Source: GCA-001735895 sp964651385
GTDB lineage: Bacteria > Pseudomonadota > Gammaproteobacteria > GCA-001735895
DNA length: 25,427 nucleotides
Direction: 5' to 3'
Assembly: GCA_964651385.1 (NCBI GenBank)
Contig: CAZYYM010000049.1
Location: 1 to 25,427, forward strand
This document shows positions 7,576 through 14,742 of the stretch, in pieces. Each line of letters starts with the position of its first letter. The first letter of the stretch is position 1. The position numbers and the translations under genes are program-made. Below the pieces are notes generated by a model that did no database searches, had not been told where the DNA came from, and worked only from the letters and a program-made list of their open reading frames with translations.

Positions 7576-8169
7576 TCAGGCAGCGATGCGAGTTTCAATT
7601 TGATCTAGCGCCTTATTAAAGCTGGCTTCTGCATCAATATTCATTTGATCGGCAGCGATGATATTAATCTGTTCGATTCCAATAAAGCAGAAAACCTGTC
7701 TCAGGTAATCGCTGACGAAGTCTAGCGGGCTTTGCAAGGGTACGCCACCCGTGGTAATAATGAGGTCGACCTTCTTATTCTTAAGCAAGCCCACCGGGCC
7801 ATCGGCTGCGTATTGAAAGGTGACACCGGCCCGACAGATCAAGTCAATCCAGGCTTTCAGGCTGGCAGGTACACCGAAGTTGTACATTGGTGTCGTCAGT
7901 ATGATGTGATCAGCCTGTTTTAATTCATCAATGAGTCGGTTTGAAAATGCCAGTGACTGTTTTTGCTCGTCTGAACGCTCATCTGCCGATGTGAAGTTTG
8001 CTGCAACCCAGTTTTCATCGATGAAGCTCAATCCATCATTCAGATTGCGTTGATTGAGATTAATCTCATGCTGATCGGCCAGCTTTGCGATAAGGGCATC
8101 TCCCAGTTTTTTGCCATTTGAGTTTGAGACATTGGCACTGGCGTCGAGTCTTAAAATGTTAATATTCAT
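7576..8169 (-). CDS. azoR: FMN-dependent NADH:quinone/azo reductase
   Basis: Flavodoxin-like NAD(P)H oxidoreductase of 197 residues, matching AzoR in length and sequence pattern. Motifs include the N-terminal 'LRLDASANVSNSNGKKL' phosphate-binding loop, 'LTTPMYNFGVPASLKAWID' (FMN ring contact) and 'KKVDLIITTGGVP'. AzoR proteins reduce quinones by two electrons and thereby protect from thiol-reactive electrophiles; azo dye cleavage is the assay activity. It probably works as a cytoplasmic dimer. The start ATG has AAGGAAAAC just upstream. The DoxX gene ends only 11 bases before the azoR start, so the two are likely cotranscribed. A divergent LysR gene stands at the head of this cluster and is the obvious regulator candidate. 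Confidence 0.94.
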   Translation of the reverse strand: MNINILRLDASANVSNSNGKKLGDALIAKLADQHEINLNQRNLNDGLSFIDENWVAANFTSADERSDEQKQSLAFSNRLIDELKQADHIILTTPMYNFGVPASLKAWIDLICRAGVTFQYAADGPVGLLKNKKVDLIITTGGVPLQSPLDFVSDYLRQVFCFIGIEQINIIAADQMNIDAEASFNKALDQIETRIAA

Positions 8170-8180
8170 GTTGTTTTCCT

Positions 8181-8576
8181 TTATAGTTGGAGGTGTTTGG
8201 CGTCGAGTGACCAGGTGCCGGCGCCCTGGGCAAAAAGCAGCAGAAAAGCGCCTGTAACGGCTATATTCTTTAAGAAAAGAATCATTTGCATCTGGTTGCC
8301 GAAATCACTGTGAAAAATAATTGCGGCAAGGAAGGTAAACCCGCCGAGTAGAATGGCCGCGATTCGGGTTTGAAATCCAACCAGAATGGCGATGCCACCG
8401 AGTAATTCCAGGGCTATGACTATCGGTAATAACAAGCCGGGTACACCAAACGATTCCATATAGCCCTGCGTGCCCTGGTATCCGGCTATCTTGCTGAAAC
8501 CGGCGAGGACAAACATCAGGGATAATAATACCCGGCCACTAAGTGTTGACAGGTTGTTGATGGTTTCTTTGTTCAT
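8181..8576 (-). CDS. DoxX family membrane protein
   Basis: Small inner-membrane protein of 131 residues with four hydrophobic segments ('LSLMFVLAGFSKIAG', 'LLPIVIALELLGGIAIL', 'TRIAAILLGGFTFLAAIIF', 'NIAVTGAFLLLFAQGAG'), the DoxX/SURF4-like pattern. The frame opens 33 codons further upstream, into the regulator's promoter region. I choose ATG 8576 because AGAGG lies just before it and because 'MNKETINNLSTLSGRVLLSLMF' is a normal family N-terminus. DoxX proteins are linked to thiol and oxidative stress and, in archaea, to a quinone oxidoreductase subunit. Here the protein heads an operon with an azoreductase and a pirin, which supports a redox or quinone-related role. The exact activity is not known. 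Confidence 0.9.
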   Translation of the reverse strand: MNKETINNLSTLSGRVLLSLMFVLAGFSKIAGYQGTQGYMESFGVPGLLLPIVIALELLGGIAILVGFQTRIAAILLGGFTFLAAIIFHSDFGNQMQMILFLKNIAVTGAFLLLFAQGAGTWSLDAKHLQL

Positions 8577-8676
8577 TTTGATTGCCTCTGTTGTGTTGAT
8601 TGGCGTATTATGTTTGTTGTCTAAATAAAGATAAATAACGAAATAAACAAAATACTGTTGCCAAATATGGAACAAT
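8577..8676. promoter_or_regulatory. divergent promoter region between lysR-type gene and doxX-azoR-pirin
   Basis: The 100-base AT-rich gap must hold both divergent promoters. Just before the regulator start is CCA-AATA-TGG (8661-8670), an imperfect dyad inside a T-N11-A arrangement typical of LysR boxes. No consensus -35/-10 pair stands out. Divergent placement with the operator between the genes is the classic LysR arrangement; the exact site is a guess. Confidence 0.35.
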
Positions 8677-9570
8677 ATGAATAAGTTTGAAGAGCTGGAA
8701 GCCTTTGTCGCGGTCGTTGATCAACGCAGCTTTAGCGCCGCCAGCGATCGTAGCGGCGTAGCCAAATCGGTTTTGAGCCGCCGGGTTAGCGAACTGGAAA
8801 AGCGTCTAGGCGTGCAATTGATGCAGCGAACCACCCGGAAACTATCGCTAACCGATACCGGACACTACTTTTATCAACGCGCTATCGGCCTGCTATCCGA
8901 TTTAAGGGATGCCGAGCAGATGGTTTCCGACGCGCAGTGCGAATTGTCGGGTCGCATAAAACTGGCTGCGCCACTGGGGTTGGGTATTGGTCATCTGGCG
9001 AAACCCGTCGCAAGTTTTATGGCCGAGCATGGTAATCTCGAGATCGTCCTGGAATTGAATGACAGGCAAATAGATCTGGTCGAAGAGGGGTTCGATATTG
9101 CGATACGGATCGCCGATTTACAGGATTCCAGTTTGATTGCGCGTAAACTATCTGAAATCAACATGGTCATTTGCGCGAGTCCCGCCTATTTGCGAAAACG
9201 GGGTGAACCGCTGCATCCAACCGAGCTGACGGAGCATGAAGTATTGGTCTACAGCAATATAACACCGGGCCGACAATGGTCTTTTGATTATCATGGTGAA
9301 CGTTTCAGTCCGCGAGTGAAATTTCGCATCAGCGCGAATAACGGAGAGCTGCTGGCAAAAATCGCCGCCAATGGACTCGGTATCACGGCTGGGCCCTTGT
9401 TTTATATGCAGTCTTATATTGATCGTGGCGAATTGGTACCGGTACTCGTCGAGTGCTCCAGGCCTTCTGTTGGTATGTACGCCGTTTATCCACCCGGAAA
9501 ACTGATATCGCGGCGGGTTAAAATGTTCAGCGATTATCTTGCCGATTATTTCCGCAACCGGAATATTTAG
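8677..9570 (+). CDS. LysR-family transcriptional regulator
   Basis: 297 residues with an N-terminal winged helix-turn-helix (about residues 1-60: 'FVAVVDQRSFSAASDRSGVAKSV' style, then 'SRRVSELEKRLGVQLMQRTTR') and a periplasmic-binding-protein-like effector domain from about residue 90. The subtype resembles the regulators that sit next to oxidoreductases and AzoR/pirin genes (CrgA/DmlR-like group). ATG 8677 has GGA six bases upstream. It is divergent from doxX-azoR-pirin and presumably controls that operon, and itself, in response to an electrophile or quinone ligand. The effector is not deducible. It is convergent with the following histidine kinase, with only 8 bases between the two stops. 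Confidence 0.94.
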   Translation: MNKFEELEAFVAVVDQRSFSAASDRSGVAKSVLSRRVSELEKRLGVQLMQRTTRKLSLTDTGHYFYQRAIGLLSDLRDAEQMVSDAQCELSGRIKLAAPLGLGIGHLAKPVASFMAEHGNLEIVLELNDRQIDLVEEGFDIAIRIADLQDSSLIARKLSEINMVICASPAYLRKRGEPLHPTELTEHEVLVYSNITPGRQWSFDYHGERFSPRVKFRISANNGELLAKIAANGLGITAGPLFYMQSYIDRGELVPVLVECSRPSVGMYAVYPPGKLISRRVKMFSDYLADYFRNRNI

Positions 9571-9578
9571 GCACTTTG

Positions 9579-11888
9579 TTATTGGAGTGGTTTATTGGTG
9601 AAGAAATGTCGGTTCAGTACGCTTATCAGCTCCCTTTTAACAAAAGGCTTGCCGATAAAGTCGCTCATACCGGATTCCAGACAGGCCTGTCGATCACTGT
9701 CCTGGGTGTTGGCGGTCATCGCAATAATTGGTACATCGCTGCAGGTATCGTTTAATTTCCGAATTTGCCGTGTGGCTTCGTAGCCGTCCATGACCGGCAT
9801 CTGGATATCCATAAATATCACATCATAGTTCTGGCTCACAAGGGCTTTGATTGCTTCATTTCCATCATTGGCTTTGTCGACTTGATAACCCAGGTTGGCA
9901 AGCATTTTTTCGGCGACGAGTTGATTGACGGGGATATCGTCAACGACAAGGATTGATAGCGCATTACCGGCTTTATTGGTCTTTACCAATTCGTCGGAAA
10001 GGGTGATGTCGGTATTTTCAGATGATGAGTCGTCATGGTCTTCTATCTGAGGCAGGCTAATGTCAAACCAGAAATGGCTGCCTTCACCTTCTTTACTACT
10101 GACACCAATCTCACCCCCCATCGCATCAATGATTTTTCGGCAAATGGCCAGACCCAGCCCGGTTCCACCAAAGTGTCGCGAAGTGGATGCATCGGCCTGG
10201 GTGAAGCTGTCAAAAAGTTTATCGATCACCGCAGCAGGAATGCCGATGCCGGTATCCTTGATTTCGATGCGAATACAGGGTGTGCCGTCGTTGATCCCGA
10301 TTTGTCGGCAGATGATTGTAACTGCACCCTGTCGCGTAAATTTGATGGCATTGCCTACCAGGTTCATCAATACCTGACGTATGCGGCCATAATCACCAAG
10401 ATAATGGTACTGCGAATCGGTTTCCAGTTTAAAACTTAGCATCAGTCCTTTTTCCGTTGCCTGGGGAGACAGGATACTGACCACGCCATTTATCACGTCG
10501 ACCAGGCTGAATTCAATCTGCTCGAGATCAATCTCCTGTGCTTCCAGCTTGGAGAAATCGAGAATGTCGTTAATGATTTGGAGAAGCGCGTCACCAGAAT
10601 CTCGGATAATTTTCGCGTATTGTTTTTGCTCCGGGTTCAGTCCGCTATCGATTAATAGTTCGGTCATTCCAATAACACCATTCATCGGGGTTCTAATTTC
10701 ATGGCTCATGGTCGCTAGAAAATCCGCCTTGGCGAGATTGCCCCGTTCAGCGGCGTCTTTTGCGTCGACTAATTGCTGCTGTGCTTCATGCAGTACTGTG
10801 ATGTCGGAGCCGTTACCTCGGTAGCCTGAAAATTCACCCTCATCGGAATAAATCGGTTTGCCATTGATTGATAACCAAACGCGCTCTCCATCTGATTTAT
10901 CCCTGGAATGGATGAAATCGCGAAAAGGCTGGTGGTTTTTTAACGTCTCTAAATGGGCTTGCCATTTCGCAGTAGATACCTGCGGAGTGCCGGATTCCTC
11001 CCGGGTTTTGCCGAGCAGTGCGTTTGGCTGAACGCCACTGACGGATTCAAATTGGTCCGAAAAATAGGAAAAACGCAGGTCCTTATCCATTTCCCAGAAC
11101 CAGTCAGAACCCGCTGCGGCGAAGTCTCGTAAGCGTTTTTCCTGATAAGCAATATCAGACCGATGTGAATTAGCAGTTTCCCGCAATGCGTTGTTGAGCA
11201 GGTCAATAATTTCGCCGAATTCATCGTTTCTATCATGATGAATCGTATATTCATCGGCTTTGGCCGGGTTTCCCCGCGCTTTTTCCAGGCTTTCACGAAT
11301 GCATTTCAACGGGTATTTGAAATTCAGGGCCAGGTAAAGAAATACGGTTAGTCCGACGAACAGGCTGATAATTAAAACAAGGCCCGATATTCGGACGACA
11401 TATTGCGCCAGTGCCGGACCAATTTGAGATGAATCCATGCGCACAATAATATCCAGGTTGATGCCGACAGATTCTCTGGATAGATGGATTTCATAACGCT
11501 GATCAGAATCCAGTAACCAGGGCTTATCCGATCCAACCCTCGATTCGATGGTTTCCCCCGCATTGGCAATAATTGCCCCATGTTGGTCGAGAATGGTAAT
11601 ACCTTTAATTTTGGAATCTGCCTGTAATATGTTGTGCAGACGTTTTTCAGTCAGTTCGCCTTCCATGGTGGAATTGGTTAGTGCTGTTTTGATAACGGAT
11701 GTTGCCAGTTGTTCCAGATCGTTCAGGCTGGAATGTTTGAAATTTGTATACGACGGGAAAATTATGATCAGTTCAATGGCGATGATAGCCAGTATCACCA
11801 CGATGAAGAGTCGACGTGCGAGACGTAATCGCCACATATCCAACAAATAGTCCATCAAGGAATGCGTTAAAACTGAAATTTCGCGCAT
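9579..11888 (-). CDS. hybrid sensor histidine kinase with PAS and receiver domains
   Basis: Inner-membrane kinase of 769 residues. Layout: membrane segment at about 26-45, small periplasmic sensor domain 46-160, second membrane segment 163-190, HAMP-like linker about 190-245, PAS domain about 250-370 ('FWEMDKDLRFSYFSDQFE'), a short coiled linker, HisKA with phospho-acceptor H396 (SHEIRTPMNG), and an ATPase domain with N513 in the N box, DTGIGI 545-550 and GGTGLGL 574-580. A C-terminal receiver follows with acidic D650/D651, phospho-acceptor D694 (FMDIQMPVMDG), T725 and K747. All catalytic residues are present. No response regulator or phosphotransfer (HPt) gene is adjacent, so it is an orphan that would need a distant HPt protein. 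The start ATG 11888 has only a weak ribosome site. The signal sensed is unknown. Confidence 0.95.
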   Translation of the reverse strand: MREISVLTHSLMDYLLDMWRLRLARRLFIVVILAIIAIELIIIFPSYTNFKHSSLNDLEQLATSVIKTALTNSTMEGELTEKRLHNILQADSKIKGITILDQHGAIIANAGETIESRVGSDKPWLLDSDQRYEIHLSRESVGINLDIIVRMDSSQIGPALAQYVVRISGLVLIISLFVGLTVFLYLALNFKYPLKCIRESLEKARGNPAKADEYTIHHDRNDEFGEIIDLLNNALRETANSHRSDIAYQEKRLRDFAAAGSDWFWEMDKDLRFSYFSDQFESVSGVQPNALLGKTREESGTPQVSTAKWQAHLETLKNHQPFRDFIHSRDKSDGERVWLSINGKPIYSDEGEFSGYRGNGSDITVLHEAQQQLVDAKDAAERGNLAKADFLATMSHEIRTPMNGVIGMTELLIDSGLNPEQKQYAKIIRDSGDALLQIINDILDFSKLEAQEIDLEQIEFSLVDVINGVVSILSPQATEKGLMLSFKLETDSQYHYLGDYGRIRQVLMNLVGNAIKFTRQGAVTIICRQIGINDGTPCIRIEIKDTGIGIPAAVIDKLFDSFTQADASTSRHFGGTGLGLAICRKIIDAMGGEIGVSSKEGEGSHFWFDISLPQIEDHDDSSSENTDITLSDELVKTNKAGNALSILVVDDIPVNQLVAEKMLANLGYQVDKANDGNEAIKALVSQNYDVIFMDIQMPVMDGYEATRQIRKLNDTCSDVPIIAMTANTQDSDRQACLESGMSDFIGKPFVKRELISVLNRHFFTNKPLQ

Positions 11889-12066
11889 ATTGACTACTCA
11901 AAAACCATCGTTAAGAACGACCTGGGTGATTGATTTATTGGAACAAAGGGCATTATTGGGAGTATAGGTTTAATAGAATAGATTGCTGAAAATAATTTTG
12001 ACTAATCGAATATCGACGTAGCCGTTTGAGAACCGATATACTTCGCTTTTTTCCCAGGTTATCACA

Positions 12067-12633
12067 GTGAGCATTAAATCAGATCGATGGATTCGACACA
12101 TGGCCGAATCCGAAGGCATGATCTATCCGTATGAACCGGATCAGGTTCGTGAGTCCAGTGTTGGTCGAATTATATCGTATGGCACTTCCAGTTATGGTTA
12201 TGACGTGCGTTGCGCCAATGAATTCAAGATATTCACCAATATCAATTCCGCGATTGTGGATCCGAAAAATTTCGATGACGAGAGTTTTGTCGATGTCGAA
12301 TCCGATGTTTGTATTATTCCACCAAACTCTTTCGCGCTGGCGAGCACGGTAGAGTATTTTCGTATTCCTCGCAGCGTTTTAACAGTATGCCTGGGCAAGT
12401 CGACTTATGCGCGTTGCGGCATTATCGTCAATGTCACGCCGTTGGAACCGGAATGGGAGGGCCATGTTACGCTGGAGTTTTCCAATACCTCGCCGTTGCC
12501 CGCGAAGATCTATGCCAACGAAGGTGTCGCTCAAATGCTGTTTTTTGAATCAGACGATATCTGCGAGATATCGTATAAAGATCGTGGTGGTAAGTATCAG
12601 GGACAACGCGGGGTGACTTTGCCGAAGGCTTAA
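12067..12633 (+). CDS. dcd: dCTP deaminase
   Basis: Deaminates dCTP to dUTP, feeding thymidylate synthesis; cytoplasmic trimer. The 188-residue chain is the shorter type common in Pseudomonas-like bacteria. Motifs are 'SYGYDVRC' (42-49), 'GKSTYARCG' (110-118) for phosphate binding, and the catalytic glutamate E137 in 'TLEFSN', followed by 'YANEGVAQMLFF' and a C-terminal 'GGKYQGQRG' that closes over the nucleotide. The start is GTG 12067; no ATG lies nearby, and 'MSIKSDRWIRHMA' is the standard N-terminus. It is divergent from the sensor kinase across a 178-base gap where I found no convincing promoter. Its stop interlocks with the stop of the convergent PIN toxin gene. Confidence 0.96.
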   Translation: MSIKSDRWIRHMAESEGMIYPYEPDQVRESSVGRIISYGTSSYGYDVRCANEFKIFTNINSAIVDPKNFDDESFVDVESDVCIIPPNSFALASTVEYFRIPRSVLTVCLGKSTYARCGIIVNVTPLEPEWEGHVTLEFSNTSPLPAKIYANEGVAQMLFFESDDICEISYKDRGGKYQGQRGVTLPKA

Positions 12634-13043
12634 ACAGATAGTGCTTGCGCGGGCGTTAGTGCAGTCGCGAAAGCTGGCGGATTGCCCAAAAGTAATTTGT
12701 CTCCTGTTACCAGTATTGCTTCCGGCTGGTACGCCAGCAACGACCATAAGTGATTGTCCCCAGGATCAGGCGCAGCTACGTTAGCCGAAGGCTCCCGCCA
12801 AACAGCATTGGCTGTTAGCTCGGTAAGCAGCAAATCTATTTCGGTAACCGACAGTTTGTGTAATTTTTGTATTCGAGGCCGATTCAATACAGCCCTGTAT
12901 TCAAATAATAGATCAGGTGAAAGTAAGTAGATAAATCTACCGGTAAGCATGCCATCTAATATCTGTGCTACCGGAGACTGTTCATCATTGGTGATTAAAC
13001 CAGCGACGACAACATTTGTGTCAACAATGAATGCCTGTATCAA
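12630..13043 (-). CDS. PIN-domain toxin (VapC-like ribonuclease) of a toxin-antitoxin pair
   Basis: 137-residue PIN-fold protein of the 'putative toxin component, PIN family' group. Presumed metal-binding acidic residues are D8 ('FIVDTNVVVAG'), E48 ('SPDLLFEYR'), D93 and D96 ('APDPGDNHLW') and D115 ('LVTGDK'). These are the residues a magnesium-dependent endoribonuclease needs, so the toxin looks intact. Its ATG overlaps the stop of the preceding antitoxin gene by four bases (ATGA), a usual coupling in such pairs. Its stop shares TTAA with the stop of dcd on the other strand. The target RNA is unknown. This is a typical gene of chromosomal toxin-antitoxin loci, often acquired and variable between strains. 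Confidence 0.88.
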   Translation of the reverse strand: MIQAFIVDTNVVVAGLITNDEQSPVAQILDGMLTGRFIYLLSPDLLFEYRAVLNRPRIQKLHKLSVTEIDLLLTELTANAVWREPSANVAAPDPGDNHLWSLLAYQPEAILVTGDKLLLGNPPAFATALTPAQALSV

Positions 13044-13276
13044 TTGCCGCTGTAATCTCGAGATTCAGTTAATGCCACATCCATGGCTTCATCGGCACTT
13101 AGTCGGCTTTGCTGTCTGGCTTTTTTTATTAGTTCTTTTGCATTGGCTGTGCTTTTCAATCCACGAAATCGCAGGCTTTCCTCTATTAATGCCGCAATAC
13201 TTCTTCCCTGGCGGGACGCGGTCTCTTTCAGAGCGGCGTGGGTCTCTTCACTTAAACTGATAGTCAGCCGGGGCAC
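13040..13276 (-). CDS. ribbon-helix-helix antitoxin
   Basis: 78-residue protein with an N-terminal ribbon-helix-helix (CopG/MetJ-like) domain: the beta strand 'PRLTISLS' and helices 'EETHAALKETASRQ' and 'SIAALIEESLRFRG'. The rest is a charged C-terminal tail ('KELIKKARQQSRLSADEAMD') that would wrap the toxin. Such antitoxins neutralise a PIN toxin and repress their own promoter as dimers. The gene overlaps the toxin gene by four bases and precedes it, the normal order. A short inverted repeat lies directly before its start codon. The gene is 108 bases downstream of the HAD phosphatase gene on the same strand, so read-through from that gene is possible. Confidence 0.87.
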   Translation of the reverse strand: MPRLTISLSEETHAALKETASRQGRSIAALIEESLRFRGLKSTANAKELIKKARQQSRLSADEAMDVALTESRDYSGN

Positions 13277-13278
13277 GT

Positions 13279-13297
13279 TGATATCTCGTATATATCA
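13279..13297. promoter_or_regulatory. inverted repeat before the antitoxin start, candidate autoregulatory operator
   Basis: TGATAT (13279-13284) and ATATCA (13292-13297) are exact inverted repeats separated by 7 bases, ending two bases before the antitoxin start codon. Ribbon-helix-helix antitoxins commonly bind such short dyads to repress their own operon. The arms are short and AT-rich, so chance is possible. Confidence 0.35.
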
Positions 13298-13384
13298 CCA
13301 AGTCACCATAACACCGTTATTAACGTAATTCAATGTGAGTCTTTTCGATGGCGCAAAGTAAACGCTCGATTTCATTTGCGCAAA

Positions 13385-14041
13385 TCAGCTTCGTAGATCA
13401 ATAATCGGCCACTCGCGTTGCCGCGCGATTTGGCCTAATACCTCATCCGGATTAACCGCAACAGGGTGACTGACCCGCTCAAGCAAAGGCAGGTCATTAA
13501 TCGAGTCACTATAAAAATAACTGTCGTCCAGCCTGTGGTTTTGTTGTACCAGCCATTCATTCAATACCGTTACCTTGCCCTCCTTGAAGGTCGGGATGCC
13601 CAGATAATTCCCTGTGTATCGATCGTCGATTATCTCCGGCCTGGTGGCCAGCAGATGAGGGATCTCAAGTAGTTGCGCAATCGGTTCGGTAATGAAGAAA
13701 TTTGTCGCGCTGATGATAATCAACGTGTCGTCCTGCTGCCGGTGTTTGTCTAACAATGCCCGTGTGCCGGTCGCGATAATCGGCTTTATCCAGCTTTCAA
13801 CATAATCTGCTCGCCAGGCGTATAAAGCCTCGACAGAGTGTTGTGTCAGTGGATGCAGGGCAAACTGCAGATACCTGTCATTATCCAGTTCACCACGATG
13901 ATAGTCTTCCATGAAAGACTGGTTTAAACGCTGGTATTCGATCTTATTGACGATATTGTTAGCCACCATATATTCGCCCCAGAGATAGTCGCTATCGCCA
14001 TTGAGCAAAGTATGATCGAGGTCGAATATTGCCAGAGCCAT
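13385..14041 (-). CDS. HAD-superfamily subfamily IB phosphatase
   Basis: 218-residue hydrolase with the four HAD motifs: DxDxT at D7-D9-T11 ('IFDLDHTLL'), Ser111 ('IISATN'), Lys156 ('FKEGK') and 'YSDSINDLPLL' with D179 and D183. Sequence between motifs I and II forms the helical C1 cap typical of the phosphoserine-phosphatase-like IB branch. The family dephosphorylates small phosphomonoesters; in gammaproteobacteria this gene is often found beside rppH. It is annotated variously as histidinol-phosphatase-like or phosphoserine-phosphatase-like, and its substrate cannot be told from sequence. It is divergent from rppH with 92 bases between the starts. The start ATG 14041 follows 'GGCTCTGG...'-type residues MALAIFDLDHT, which is family-typical. 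Confidence 0.92.
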   Translation of the reverse strand: MALAIFDLDHTLLNGDSDYLWGEYMVANNIVNKIEYQRLNQSFMEDYHRGELDNDRYLQFALHPLTQHSVEALYAWRADYVESWIKPIIATGTRALLDKHRQQDDTLIIISATNFFITEPIAQLLEIPHLLATRPEIIDDRYTGNYLGIPTFKEGKVTVLNEWLVQQNHRLDDSYFYSDSINDLPLLERVSHPVAVNPDEVLGQIARQREWPIIDLRS

Positions 14042-14133
14042 GATGCTATCGGACCGAGTTCGGTTTGGTGTGAGGGATGTTCTATGTCAAAATACTTACT
14101 ACCATACTAACCGAAACAACAGGATTTAGCGAA

Positions 14134-14604
14134 GTGATTGACCGTGATGGTTATCGAGCAAATGTAGGCATTGTCCTCTGCAATCAGCAATCGCAGGTGA
14201 TGTGGGCGCGTCGGCTCGGTCAGGATGCCTGGCAATTCCCACAGGGTGGCATCGGTCGCAACGAGGAAGTCGATATCGCTATGTACCGGGAATTGTGGGA
14301 GGAGACAGGGCTCAAACAAACAGATGTGAGGATATTGGCTTCAACCAGTAGCTGGTTGCGCTACAAATTACCCAAACGGTTAATCCGGAGAAACACTTCA
14401 CCACGCTGTATCGGGCAGAAACAAATATGGTTTTTGCTAGAGTTGACTGCAGCAGAACAGGCCTTTGATTTATCGGTTTCCGGTAAGCCTGAGTTCGACC
14501 ATTGGAAGTGGGTGGATTACTGGCATCCGGTTGATAATGTGGTGTATTTTAAACGCCGGGTCTACCAATGTGCGCTTGCACAACTTGAAAGTAGCTTGCC
14601 ATAG
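14134..14604 (+). CDS. rppH: RNA pyrophosphohydrolase (Nudix)
   Basis: Removes pyrophosphate from the 5' triphosphate end of mRNA, starting RNase E-dependent decay; cytoplasmic. The complete Nudix box GX5EX7REUXEEXGU runs from G38 to L60 (G38, E44, R52-E53, E56-E57, G59). 'WQFPQGGIG' precedes it, and 'IGQKQIWFLLEL' and 'EFDHWKWVDYWHPVD' follow as in RppH. The frame opens earlier (14077), but the family N-terminus 'MIDRDGYRANVGIV' corresponds to GTG 14134, which has AGGA nine bases upstream; this gives 156 residues, a normal length. The following ptsP gene is on the same strand 138 bases on, the usual rppH-ptsP arrangement in Gammaproteobacteria. Confidence 0.95.
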   Translation: MIDRDGYRANVGIVLCNQQSQVMWARRLGQDAWQFPQGGIGRNEEVDIAMYRELWEETGLKQTDVRILASTSSWLRYKLPKRLIRRNTSPRCIGQKQIWFLLELTAAEQAFDLSVSGKPEFDHWKWVDYWHPVDNVVYFKRRVYQCALAQLESSLP

Positions 14605-14742
14605 GGGGACAATCTTGCTAATAGTGACTATTTGAAGTTGTATCAACTAGATCCAAATCGAGTCTGGCGTCACAATTAATTCTGCTGATGCATCAACAAA
14701 ATCCAATGGGAGTTTAGAATATATGTCGGGAGTTCGTCGCTA

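Noticed and set aside
11908..11920. TCGTT/AACGA small dyad before the kinase gene
   Set aside because: Five-base arms with a three-base loop are expected by chance and no other support exists.
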